From a virus, in IMG/VR virus record IMGVR_UViG_3300049215_000121, positions 1-40,699 of that record: DNA of 40,699 bases. One strand, 5' to 3'. Under the pieces are notes generated by a model. The model did not search any database. It was not told the origin of the DNA and worked only from the letters and a program-made list of their open reading frames with translations. Of this stretch, positions 21,147 through 29,479 are shown one piece after another. Both the position numbers and the translations under genes were made by a program. How positions within the stretch are numbered: position 1 is the stretch's first letter; every line of letters begins with the position of its first letter.

Positions 21147-21659
21147 TCACGGCTTCTTCAAAATAGGTGATAGCCAGGTCAGCACCGTGCCGGGGATGTT
21201 CGAGTTCGCATCGAGGTTCAGGTCCTCGCGGGTGAGCAGCTTCAGGTCTAGCGTCTGCTCCAGGTCCTGCAGCTTGCGGACCTCGTCGGAGAACTTCGCC
21301 TTCAGGACGGGCGACTTGTCGATGGATTCCCCCGTGCCGTCAGGGCTGACAGCCTTCACCGTGGCGAGCACCGCGGCGTCGTAGGTGTCCTTCGCGCGCT
21401 TGACCGCAGCCAGGTCGTCGGCGATGGCCCACTTCGCGGCGGGCGGGAACTTGTAGCCCACCGGCATCACGAGCGAGGGACGCTCGGCGCCGTTCTGGTC
21501 ACGGCCCTGCGGGATTTCCTTCTGGTAGCCGTCCAGAGCGGTCAGGCCGGCATGCAGCTCAAGGATCGCGGACACCTTGAGCTTGACGGGTTCCGCAAAA
21601 GCGGAAGCGGCCGACAGGACGACCGCGAAGAGAAGAACGGGGAGGCGGTAAATATTCAT
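21147..21659 (-). CDS. Secreted protein with Sec signal peptide
   Basis: 170 residues. A clear signal peptide (RLPVLLFAVVLSAASAFA, cleavage after AFA near residue 22), then a helical, charged mature domain. No catalytic motif recognised. It directly precedes the holin-like gene and follows the palindrome at 21674-21685. It could be a periplasmic lysis factor, spanin-like or an unrecognised muralytic enzyme. Confidence 0.6.
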   Translation of the reverse strand: MNIYRLPVLLFAVVLSAASAFAEPVKLKVSAILELHAGLTALDGYQKEIPQGRDQNGAERPSLVMPVGYKFPPAAKWAIADDLAAVKRAKDTYDAAVLATVKAVSPDGTGESIDKSPVLKAKFSDEVRKLQDLEQTLDLKLLTREDLNLDANSNIPGTVLTWLSPILKKP

Positions 21660-21673
21660 CGGCCGCTTTGTGT

Positions 21674-21685
21674 GGCATGCATGCC
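21674..21685. repeat. GGCATGCATGCC palindrome, copy 4
   Basis: Exact copy 15 bases upstream of the ATG of the secreted-protein gene. On the minus strand TTGCAG (21695-21690) lies four bases before it, the same TTGCAG-N4-palindrome order as at 1375-1352. Confidence 0.65.
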
Positions 21686-21708
21686 TCTACTGCAAGCCTA
21701 CGCGAGGC

Positions 21709-23199
21709 TCAGAAGGCGGGGATGTAGCGAGTGGTCCCGTTGTCATTGATCCCGATCCACTTGGTCGGATTGCCGGCTGCCGGGGCATTGGTGAAGGTCG
21801 CGGTCGAAGCTCCAGCGCCGTCGGTCAGGGCGGACGAGGTCGTCAAGAATGTCGCTCCACCCAGGACGGTGATGGTCGACGCTGTGATGATTTTCTTCGC
21901 GGCGTATATGCCGCCGTCCGTAGCCAGAGCGCCAGCCCCGCCGGTCGTGGCATCCGTGGTTGAGAGAGCGCGAACCTGATAGGGATTTGTTGCGGCACCG
22001 TCAAAGATTCCGAGCACGTTTGTCGATCCAGTGCTGTCACGAAAGCCGACGCCGTGTGAGACGCCGGCTCCTGGTCCCCAAAGCCAAGTCCTTGCGAACC
22101 CCCCGGAGCGAGTGTCAGTGAAGGCGAAGAAGTCGACCGAGGAGGAATCCGCCGTGATGTTGAAAGCGCGGCTGGCATTGTAGCCGTTGATGCTGAAATT
22201 ACCGCCAACGTTGACGTTGCCCGAGAAACCAGCGCCACCGCTGATGATTAGGGAACCGGAGGTGGTCCCAGTGCTCGCAGTGCCTGAAGCGCTGATGATC
22301 TTCTTCGCGGCATAGATACCGCCGTCCGTCAGGATGGTGCCAGCGCCGCCGGTCGTCGCTTCCGTGGTGCCGAACGCCTTGAGTCCGCCACTGCCACCCG
22401 GATCCGTGGTGCCGCCGATCAGGAGGTTGCCGGCGCTCTTCAGCCGCATCTTCTCGGTGGCAGTGTCTGGGCTGCCTCCGGTCGTGAATACAAAGTCGTT
22501 TCGGGATGAGAGGGCGAGGTTGTTCAGCGTGCCTGAAGCCGTGTTGTAGCTGTAGATCGCGTGGATGTAGGTGCCGTCATCCGGCCGGGTGAAACGCCAG
22601 CCGACACCGCCTGCGGAGTAATCCGCGATGGCCGAAGCCGTCGGCGTGTAGGTTCCGGCGGACTTGTTGCTCGCTGTCGTGAACTGCGAAGAGTCAGATG
22701 AGATCGTGAACCCGCTGGGGGCAGTCAGGGTCGGAGTCGAGTAGCTGAGGTCGCTCGCGGCCTGAATGGGGCTCGTGCCGTTTCCGAGAAGCACCGCGTT
22801 TGCGGTCAAGCTCGAGAAGGCGTGCGGGCCAGTCAGGTCGAGGGTGACGGCACCCGTCGACGCGCTGGCGCTGATCCGGTTGGTCGTTCCAGTGATGCTG
22901 GAGACGTAGGAGCCGCCCGAGTAGAGCACGGTCCCGCCGGCGCCGAAGTTCACGCTGGACGAGTCGGTCCCGGTGAAGGTCAGGGTGTTCGAGACGGTGA
23001 GCGTCTTGCCGGTCGCCACAGACAGGCCGGTGACCGACGTGGCGCTGATGGTGCCCGTCCCGGTCGCGGAGATGCTGACGCCGCTCGGCACGGTGAACGA
23101 CTGCGTGAGGGCGCCGCCGTCCTTCTGGATGTTGACCGGGATGGCGAGGAGCGCGGCCGGAAGCAGCGCGCCGAGGATGAGGGCGAGGATCTTCTTCAT
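21709..23199 (-). CDS. Fibre-like protein with Sec signal peptide
   Basis: 496 residues from the ATG at 23199. Begins KKILALILGALLPAALLA, a signal peptide, followed by Ser/Thr/Gly-rich beta-repeat sequence. Two copies of a TT(E/D)ATTGGAG...TDGGIYAAKKII unit (about 30 residues) lie in the C-terminal half. The composition and repeats are those of tail-fibre or trimeric beta-helix proteins, yet virion proteins normally lack signal peptides. It may be a surface-displayed or exported adhesin. No chaperone domain is visible. An earlier in-frame start (23307) overlaps the upstream gene with shadow composition. Confidence 0.65.
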   Translation of the reverse strand: MKKILALILGALLPAALLAIPVNIQKDGGALTQSFTVPSGVSISATGTGTISATSVTGLSVATGKTLTVSNTLTFTGTDSSSVNFGAGGTVLYSGGSYVSSITGTTNRISASASTGAVTLDLTGPHAFSSLTANAVLLGNGTSPIQAASDLSYSTPTLTAPSGFTISSDSSQFTTASNKSAGTYTPTASAIADYSAGGVGWRFTRPDDGTYIHAIYSYNTASGTLNNLALSSRNDFVFTTGGSPDTATEKMRLKSAGNLLIGGTTDPGGSGGLKAFGTTEATTGGAGTILTDGGIYAAKKIISASGTASTGTTSGSLIISGGAGFSGNVNVGGNFSINGYNASRAFNITADSSSVDFFAFTDTRSGGFARTWLWGPGAGVSHGVGFRDSTGSTNVLGIFDGAATNPYQVRALSTTDATTGGAGALATDGGIYAAKKIITASTITVLGGATFLTTSSALTDGAGASTATFTNAPAAGNPTKWIGINDNGTTRYIPAF

Positions 23200-23212
23200 A
23201 AAGCGGGGGCGG

Positions 23213-25330
23213 TCAGACGACCGGGACGATGTTCGAGAGCGGCTGCCAGGCGGCACCGTCGAAGTAGAGCGACAGGAAGGCGTTGAAGGCGGATCCGCCG
23301 CCGTCATTCGAGTTGACGGAGTAGATCGCGGACCCGCCGGCCGAGTCCCAGACCTCGACGATGATGTCGGCGGTCGACGGCATCGCCAATCGCAGGTTGA
23401 CGATCCATCCGGCCTGCGCGGCGCCGAGGGCTGCCAGCGTGATCTTGCTGGTGCGCGCGGTGCCTCCGACCGTGTAGACGAGCGTCGTCAGCGGTGCGGT
23501 CGGGCTGGGGGTGACGTCGCCAGAGTTCAGGGCAGCCGCGGTGAAGCCGGCCAAGGTAAACCCCCCCATGCGCAGCTCCCAGACGACGGCGTTCGTGACG
23601 GCGTCGAAGTCGAAGGGGCGGACGATGGTCAGGCTCTCCGCGTCGGTTCCGACTCGAAGGACCCAGATGCCACCGCCACGTGCGGAGATGAAGAGCGCCG
23701 AGCCGACGGTGGTCGCGCCGGCTGCCGTGGCGATGCCGTCGAGGTCCGTCGCCGTCTCTCCCTGCAGGCCGGTGATGTCCTGCCGGTTCTCGACCGTCTC
23801 GACCAGGAGCGGGGGTTCGACGGAGGGGTCGTAGGCGAAGACAGTCGTCCAGGAAGAGCCGTCACTCTGGATGACAACGGTCTCGCCGGCGTCGACCAGG
23901 GTGCGCGTCGCGGGGGACGTCGTGACATTCTGCGCTGCGGCATCGTATTTCTGAATCGCGATCAGAAAGCCGGGGTCTACGTCCCCGGGAGCCGGCAGGG
24001 TGATCGCCACCGGACCGCCCGCCGTGCTGACCCGGAAGAGGGTGCCCTCGTCGGCCGACGTGACGGTGAAGTCCGCCGTCTTGTCCGAGATGTTCGCGAA
24101 GAGGGCCTTCAGGTTGGCCTTCGCGGTGACCGTGTTGGCCAGTCCGGCGAGGTTGCCGCTCTTCGAGAGGAAGATTGAGTCGTCGAGGTCCAGCTCCCAC
24201 GCCGAACCGTTCCACGAGAAAAGCAGGAAGTAGGGCTGCGAGTCGGCCGCGGTCGTGAAGTCCGCCAGGAGCGTTCCGCCGGTGGTCGCGTTGTAGACCT
24301 TGACCTCGTTCCCGGCCGTCGCGTCCGGCAGAACGGCCAGCAGGATGACGTCGCCCGGATTCGGCGAGTTCGTGGTCAGGAGCGAAATCGTCCGGATGCC
24401 GGCGGCTCCCGTCAGGGAAACGCGCGCCAGGTGATGCCGGCTGGAGGAAGCCGGCCGGGTGACGTTCGTATTCCCGGCGCCAGACGAGCTCAGGGCCTCC
24501 CGGGTGAAGTTGTTCAGACCGAGCACGGCCGCGTTGAGGGCAGCCTGCGTCGCCAGCAGGGGCTTGTCCGCGCCGGCGAAGCTCTCCGGGTTGATGACCG
24601 TGCACTGGATCGACGCCGCAACCTTGGCGTAGGTGGTCCGCACCCCGTCGGCGTTGGCCACCGTGGCCTGAAACGTGCGCGAGAGGGTGCCACCGGCCGC
24701 GGCGAAGGCCTCAATGACCTCGACGGTCCGGCTGGAGAGGCTTCCCGTCCAGCCGTTCGTGATGGGCGTCCAGTCGTCCGCGAAGGTCAGCGGGTTCTCG
24801 GCCAGGAAGGCCAGCTGGACGGCGTTTGTCGCCGGGGATGCGGAACCGGCGGTGATCGTGGTGATGTCGACCGTCGAGGCCGGGGTCAGGCCGGCAAAAT
24901 TGACCGTAACCTCGGGCTGCGGCGCGTTACCGAGCGCACCTTGGAAGGTGATCAGGTAGTATTTGCCGGCCACTCCTGCCACAGAGACGTTCCCGGCGCC
25001 GATGCTGCTCAGTGCCTCGAGGGCTGCCTGCAGCGCCGCCGGGCTGATGTTGTAGGCCAGGGCGGAGGTCGATTGGCCGTTGAAGGTCCAGATCGCCGTC
25101 CCGCCCGACGGGAACCCGCACTCGCCGATTGCGACGTAGGGGATGTAGCTGCCGTCGCCGCTGAACGGGGCGTAGCCGCCCTTCCCGTCCACGAAGTAGA
25201 GCTCGTAGGCCCGGCCGTCGCCGATGACCAGCTCCGGGAACGGGACCGGCGTCATGTCGGTCAGGGAGCGGACGAGGGAGGAGGCGATTGAATTCGCCGC
25301 GACGTTGATGAAAAGCTGGGTAGCGGCCAT
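23213..25330 (-). CDS. Large tail structural/fibre protein
   Basis: 705 residues, rich in Ala, Thr, Ser, Gly and short beta strands. The N-terminal 150 residues include a domain with GECGFPSGGTAIWTFNGQ. The C-terminal part (VEVWDSAGGSAIYSVNS... YFDGAAWQ) resembles receptor-binding jelly-roll ends. Position after the tail-tip genes and just before the second fibre gene supports tail fibre or tip. A GTGGACAA element lies 17 bases upstream of the ATG. Confidence 0.65.
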   Translation of the reverse strand: MAATQLFINVAANSIASSLVRSLTDMTPVPFPELVIGDGRAYELYFVDGKGGYAPFSGDGSYIPYVAIGECGFPSGGTAIWTFNGQSTSALAYNISPAALQAALEALSSIGAGNVSVAGVAGKYYLITFQGALGNAPQPEVTVNFAGLTPASTVDITTITAGSASPATNAVQLAFLAENPLTFADDWTPITNGWTGSLSSRTVEVIEAFAAAGGTLSRTFQATVANADGVRTTYAKVAASIQCTVINPESFAGADKPLLATQAALNAAVLGLNNFTREALSSSGAGNTNVTRPASSSRHHLARVSLTGAAGIRTISLLTTNSPNPGDVILLAVLPDATAGNEVKVYNATTGGTLLADFTTAADSQPYFLLFSWNGSAWELDLDDSIFLSKSGNLAGLANTVTAKANLKALFANISDKTADFTVTSADEGTLFRVSTAGGPVAITLPAPGDVDPGFLIAIQKYDAAAQNVTTSPATRTLVDAGETVVIQSDGSSWTTVFAYDPSVEPPLLVETVENRQDITGLQGETATDLDGIATAAGATTVGSALFISARGGGIWVLRVGTDAESLTIVRPFDFDAVTNAVVWELRMGGFTLAGFTAAALNSGDVTPSPTAPLTTLVYTVGGTARTSKITLAALGAAQAGWIVNLRLAMPSTADIIVEVWDSAGGSAIYSVNSNDGGGSAFNAFLSLYFDGAAWQPLSNIVPVV

Positions 25331-25336
25331 GGCTAC

Positions 25337-25579
25337 TTAGCGCGCTTTGTCCACCGGACGCAGGGGGTGCTTCACGTCTGGAAAGGCAGCGTTCAGCGCG
25401 GCCTTACGTCTGGCACAGGGGCTTTCAGGTCGCAGTTGCCTCGTGGCGGGATCGACGCAGGGAAGGCCGAGGGCAGCGGCGATCGGCGTGGCGATCTTCC
25501 CGACGAGGTCCCCGAGTCCTGTCGGCTTCGCCGGGTCGGCGGCTTTGAACGTTCCTGTCCTGACGGTGACGTTTTTCAT
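25337..25579 (-). CDS. Small tail-region protein, 80 residues
   Basis: ATG in an ATGA overlap with the Cys-rich gene stop (25576-25579). Contains GDLVGKIATPIAAALGLPC followed by CARRKAALNAAFP, a pattern that I associate with short proteins near phage tail-tip genes. The two Cys may bind metal. Function unknown. Confidence 0.55.
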   Translation of the reverse strand: MKNVTVRTGTFKAADPAKPTGLGDLVGKIATPIAAALGLPCVDPATRQLRPESPCARRKAALNAAFPDVKHPLRPVDKAR

Positions 25580-26436
25580 GAGATCTTCTCAATCGCGCAG
25601 CCCTGTCCGTGGACCGGCTCCCAGAACGTGTGCGTGGCGTCAGGCGTCGGGCCCGCCTGCCAATCCGTGGTTTGATCCTGCGCCGTCGCGATGAAGTCTA
25701 CGCTCATAAGCTGCGTGACCCCGTCCTGGTCGACGAAGGTGTTTGAGACGCGGTAGGTCGCGCCGACCTGCAGCCCGGTGCAGTGCGCGCGCCAGCTCAG
25801 CAGGAGGATCGCCTCCGTAGTCGGGCACTCTACGCCCTCGCCGCACCCGTTCGGGTCAGGCGGATGATACTCCGCGGCGCAGATCGGGTCGTCCTCCACC
25901 GTGTCCATAACGCAGATCCGGTCGGGGTCTCCTGGCTCGCAGTGGTAGGTCGTCCCCGACCGCTTGCACTCGAAGGTGCAGGCAGCGCCGACGAGCGTGC
26001 AGCCGCTCGCGATCCAGCCGGGTTGGTCGGTCGCCGACGGGTTCGGGATGTCGACGTATGGTGTGAACTCCTCGGCCGCTGTCGCCGTGAACTCCCACGT
26101 CACGAACTGATATTCAGGCGGGAAGGTGAGCCGCTTCTGGAAGAAGAGCGTCGCGGTGTAGTTCCTGCCCGGCGTGAGCCCGGTCATGTGAAGTCGCGCC
26201 TGGGCCGTGACGACGCGCAGGGTGGGCGGCTCCTCGCAGGGGCACGGGATAAAGTTGTTCAGCGTCAAGCACGCCGTGCCGAGGATCGGGTATGTGATCG
26301 GCTCGCAGTCGAAGGCCTCGTCCTTCGGGCAGCCGGACGAGGTGACGGAGAGGCACTGGATCTCGCAGCCCGGCGTCACCGGGTTGCAGCAGCCGCACGG
26401 CCCGGGCGTCCTGCCGGTGATGGTGACGTCCGGCAT
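25576..26436 (-). CDS. Cysteine-rich tail protein, 20 Cys in 286 residues
   Basis: 286 residues with about 20 cysteines: ten in the first 70 residues (CGCCN, GCEIQC, CPCEEP), four around GAACTFEC.YHC, and the rest spread to the C-terminus. Two internal modules share the pattern 'L..(T/C)GL..G.(N/T)Y..(T/S)..F.', perhaps duplicated Ig-like or fibronectin-like domains. A phage protein folded in the cytoplasm rarely has so many Cys unless metals are bound. Lies between tail-tip candidates and the large fibre gene. No family recognised. Confidence 0.65.
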   Translation of the reverse strand: MPDVTITGRTPGPCGCCNPVTPGCEIQCLSVTSSGCPKDEAFDCEPITYPILGTACLTLNNFIPCPCEEPPTLRVVTAQARLHMTGLTPGRNYTATLFFQKRLTFPPEYQFVTWEFTATAAEEFTPYVDIPNPSATDQPGWIASGCTLVGAACTFECKRSGTTYHCEPGDPDRICVMDTVEDDPICAAEYHPPDPNGCGEGVECPTTEAILLLSWRAHCTGLQVGATYRVSNTFVDQDGVTQLMSVDFIATAQDQTTDWQAGPTPDATHTFWEPVHGQGCAIEKIS

Positions 26437-26439
26437 AGA

Positions 26440-26784
26440 TCAGGGCAGCTTCGGGATCGTGAGCGTTACCGTGATTGAGGAATCGCTCGGATTGCAGACC
26501 GCGGTGATCGTCGCGCCCTTCAGCGACCCGATTAGGCCGGCAACCTGACCCTGCAGCTGCGCGATCGCCTTGTTCATGTCCGCGATCTGCTGGGCCTGTG
26601 CTGCCGCCTGCATCGGCGTCAGGTCGAGGACGATACCGCCCTCCGTGACCACGAACTTGCCAGCGGCCGACGGCACGACCCGCGCTGCCATCAGGTTGTT
26701 CAGCATCTTCAGGACCTGATTCCCGAAGGCTGCATCGAGGAAGGTCGGCGCCTTCCCCTTCTCGAGGAGTTTGAACGGGCTCAC
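26440..26784 (-). CDS. Tail-region protein with coiled coil, 114 residues
   Basis: Start taken as the GTG at 26784, which overlaps the upstream stop (GTGA, 26781-26784). A longer frame to 26826 would overlap the previous gene further. Segment TPMQAAAQAQQIADMNKAIAQLQGQVAGL is a coiled coil, which suggests a trimer. The C-terminus is beta-rich (ITAVCNPSDSSITVTLTIP). Probably a small fibre or tip component. Confidence 0.55.
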   Translation of the reverse strand: MSPFKLLEKGKAPTFLDAAFGNQVLKMLNNLMAARVVPSAAGKFVVTEGGIVLDLTPMQAAAQAQQIADMNKAIAQLQGQVAGLIGSLKGATITAVCNPSDSSITVTLTIPKLP

Positions 26785-27497
26785 GGAAGAATGAAGTTCG
26801 GGACCTTGACGACCTCCATCTGCCACACGGGACCACGCCAGCGGGAGATGTTGACCGAGTAGATCCAGTCCTGACCCGAGACGAATCCGCCGACGGAGCC
26901 AGCCAACTGCCAGCGCGGCTCGACAACAGGCGGCTGACCGGAACCCTGAGGGATCGAGACGTTACCGACCGACACGTAGACCTGACCGGAGTAATCGACC
27001 GTCGCGCCGTTGAAGGTCAGCCGGGATTGCACAGGGACGTTGAAAAGTGTCCGCGGATCCTGCGAAAGAGAGGTGACCGCGGCATAGCTGAACTCCACGC
27101 GGGCGAGGACGGGCAGCGTCTGTGGAGCTGCTGCCCCGTATGGATTCCAGCCGATGGGCAAAGCGGTGATCTTCGAATACTCGACGGCGGACCGGCCGGG
27201 ATAAGGAAAAGAGATTTCCCGAGGCTCGACGCGCGACTCAGGGACCTCGTAGAAGGTGCGGTCGAAGAACAGGACCGGCCCGACAATCTGCCCGGGATTC
27301 TCCGGCCCCAGTCTCGCGCCGGTGATGAACGGGTCCGGGCTGGCATAGGCGAGCCGGTTCCAGAGGGTCTTCCGCTGCGCATAGGACCGCTTGATGATCC
27401 GGCTGCCGGTCACCTCGTCAGTCGAGATCGCGGGCGAACCCTCGACTTCCACGGGGGTGTCGATGTTCGCGTCGAAATATGCAGCGGGGACGGCCAT
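26781..27497 (-). CDS. Distal tail structural protein
   Basis: 238 residues, beta-rich with many aromatic residues (EFSYAAVTSL, YSGQVYVSVGN, WIYSVNISRWRGPVWQMEVV). Lies just after the tape-measure gene (gap of 3 bases), the usual place of distal tail or tip proteins. No domain is recognised with certainty. Coupled by GTGA to the next gene. Confidence 0.55.
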   Translation of the reverse strand: MAVPAAYFDANIDTPVEVEGSPAISTDEVTGSRIIKRSYAQRKTLWNRLAYASPDPFITGARLGPENPGQIVGPVLFFDRTFYEVPESRVEPREISFPYPGRSAVEYSKITALPIGWNPYGAAAPQTLPVLARVEFSYAAVTSLSQDPRTLFNVPVQSRLTFNGATVDYSGQVYVSVGNVSIPQGSGQPPVVEPRWQLAGSVGGFVSGQDWIYSVNISRWRGPVWQMEVVKVPNFILP

Positions 27498-27500
27498 GGG

Positions 27501-28838
27501 TCACTGATTGATGTATTTCCCTTTCTCGATCTGCTCGATGGAGGAGAGGGTCTTCTTGATCGCGTCGTTATCCTTTGCGATTTGTTCACGGAGGGCGGTC
27601 GCCGGGTCTCCCTCGGTCGACTTCGTGAAGCCGGACTTGACCAGGGCGTCGCGCATCTGGCCCACCTGGTCGAGGATGGAAGCGGCGCCGGCGGTGTCGC
27701 CGGACTTCCGTGCGCGCTCCGCCTTCCGCTCGAGGTCCTGAATCTCCTCGGCCTTGTCCCGGGCGGCTGCCTGCTCGGACGTCAGGTCCGAGTCGCGGCC
27801 GAACTCGAAGGCCCGGTTACGGTTCCTCTCCGAGTCCTGCGCGGCTTCGTCGATCGCGCTGCGCTTGTTCGTGTGCAGCACGGCCAACTCTCCCACCGTC
27901 AGCTTGCTCCGGTCCGTCAGTTTGGCCTCGTCCTTCGCCAGCTGGGTCTTCTCGTGGGCGAGCTCGGCCCGCTTCTGTTCGACAGCGAGGGTCTTCTGGG
28001 CGAGTTCGAGCTCGTGCTGCTTCTGCTCCTTGTGGATCGCGGCCAGCTCGTTCTCCTTCTGCACCAGCTCCAGCTGCTTTTTCTTCAGCTCGAGCTCGGT
28101 GTAGTTGCCGTTCACGTAGTCGAGTTCGAGCTTCTTGATATGCTCCTTCACGGAGGCTTCCTTCTCGGCGAGCGTGCCCTTCTTGTCCTGGGCGGACTCG
28201 ATGGCCTCGTCGAGTTGCAGGATCTGCTCGCGGGAGCGCTTGGCCTCCTCGTCGATGCGGGCCTGAATCCGGAGAATCTTGTTCTGCGCCTCCTGCTGCT
28301 TTTCAAGCTCCTCGGCCGAGAGTTCCCGGTTAACCGAGGCGGTCTTGACCAGCGTCGGGACACCGCCGGCAAAGCTCAGGCCGTAGCCGGTCTTGACCGA
28401 CTGCTCCTTCGCCAGGTCCTCGGCCTCCTTCACCGCGCGCTCGAGCTGCTTCTTCAGGTTATCCTCGAGGCCCTTCGGCGTCAGATTGGCCTCGATCCGT
28501 TCGCCGATCAGGCGGGAGTTCTCGTCCGCGATCTCGCCGGCCCGCTTCCAGCCCTCCTTCGAGCCGTTCTCGATGGCCTCGGCAATGTGCTCCGAGATCT
28601 TCTCGATGTTGAGCCCGAGGGCGGTCGCCAGCGCCCCGGACAGATGCCGCGCGCCGAGCAGCTTGTGCTCGAGGGCGCCCACCAGCTTGTCGCCAGCGCC
28701 GGCGCCGTGCTTCGCCGAGTCGTTCTGAATCTCCTCCGCGGCCTTGTTGAAGGCAGCGCGGGCCTTCGCCATGTCCTGCGGGACCTGCGTGGTGTCGACC
28801 CCGAGGGTCGCTTTGACCTCTGAACCGTAGGCGCCCAT
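27501..28838 (-). CDS. Tape-measure protein
   Basis: 445 residues, almost entirely alpha-helical. Residues about 110-440 are charged heptads (KKQLERAVKEAEDLAKEQ..., ELELKKKQLELVQKENELA) typical of a tape measure. The N-terminus begins with VKATLGVDTTQVPQDMAKARAAF, a common tape-measure opening. At about 0.15 nm per residue the tail would be about 67 nm. I see one weakly hydrophobic stretch (about 63-77) but no clear transmembrane or peptidase domain. Confidence 0.75.
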   Translation of the reverse strand: MGAYGSEVKATLGVDTTQVPQDMAKARAAFNKAAEEIQNDSAKHGAGAGDKLVGALEHKLLGARHLSGALATALGLNIEKISEHIAEAIENGSKEGWKRAGEIADENSRLIGERIEANLTPKGLEDNLKKQLERAVKEAEDLAKEQSVKTGYGLSFAGGVPTLVKTASVNRELSAEELEKQQEAQNKILRIQARIDEEAKRSREQILQLDEAIESAQDKKGTLAEKEASVKEHIKKLELDYVNGNYTELELKKKQLELVQKENELAAIHKEQKQHELELAQKTLAVEQKRAELAHEKTQLAKDEAKLTDRSKLTVGELAVLHTNKRSAIDEAAQDSERNRNRAFEFGRDSDLTSEQAAARDKAEEIQDLERKAERARKSGDTAGAASILDQVGQMRDALVKSGFTKSTEGDPATALREQIAKDNDAIKKTLSSIEQIEKGKYINQ

Positions 28839-28841
28839 GGC

Positions 28842-29465
28842 TCAGTTGAGCCCGGGCGTCGCCGGGGGTTGAGCGTTGATCTTCGTCAGGAACTCGGCCC
28901 GCAGCTTCAGCGCGGCCGGCGCCTGCTCCTTGTAGGCCGGGTCGGCGTCCTCGACGATGCGGTTCGCGTATTGCCACAGCCGGCGGAGCGGGAGGTCGAG
29001 GATGTAGTCCTCGGTCCAGCCGTATTCCTTGGCGAACATGTGGACGATGCGGCTCTGCCACTGGCCGACGCCCGGCGAGGCCCGCAGCTTGCCCTTCCAG
29101 AGCGGCATGCCTGCCAGGCTGCGACGGAGGTATTCGAAAATCTCGTCCCGGACGTCCTCGAACGGCAGCGGGACCAAGCTGGCCTGAAACAGCCGGCGGA
29201 GGTCCTCGTTGCCCCGCTGGTAGTAGGGTGAGCAGCGCCACAGGAAGACACCGATGTCGCGCTCGTCGACCGGGCGGTCCGACTTCGCCACGAAGGCGCA
29301 CTCCCCGCCCTCGAGGTCCATGAACATGCGCGCCGTCAGCGGCTGAATCTCGATGGCCCGGAAAATCTTGGGCTCGACGCCCGCAAACGCCTCGAACGCC
29401 TCGCTCCGGTATTGCTCCACGGCCTCGCGGAGGCCAGGGATCAGGTCCTGCAGGGAGCCGACCAT
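28842..29465 (-). CDS. Tail assembly chaperone-position protein
   Basis: 207 residues from the ATG at 29465. Mostly helical (LREAVEQYRSEAFEAF, DEIFEYLRRSLAG, WTEDYILDLPLRRLWQYANRI). It lies between the tail-tube gene and the tape measure, where siphoviruses encode tail assembly chaperones, usually with a frameshifted extension. I see no convincing slippery site, so chaperone function is inferred from position only. Confidence 0.5.
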   Translation of the reverse strand: MVGSLQDLIPGLREAVEQYRSEAFEAFAGVEPKIFRAIEIQPLTARMFMDLEGGECAFVAKSDRPVDERDIGVFLWRCSPYYQRGNEDLRRLFQASLVPLPFEDVRDEIFEYLRRSLAGMPLWKGKLRASPGVGQWQSRIVHMFAKEYGWTEDYILDLPLRRLWQYANRIVEDADPAYKEQAPAALKLRAEFLTKINAQPPATPGLN

Positions 29466-29479
29466 GGGGTAGTTCCCCC

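Noticed and set aside
22822-24178. Long plus-strand frames over the fibre genes
   Set aside because: Antisense to Thr/Ser/Gly-rich fibre sequence. Arg/Asp/Gly-rich translation without motifs.
27027-28823. A 598-codon plus-strand frame rich in Leu, Val and Gly
   Set aside because: Exactly antisense to the tape-measure and tail genes. The apparent Leu-rich repeats mirror the Gln/Lys/Glu codons of the coiled coil.
29104-29115. GGCATGCCTGCC, one base off the repeated palindrome
   Set aside because: It lies inside the coding region of the chaperone-position gene, and a single-mismatch 12-mer in GC-rich DNA is not surprising.
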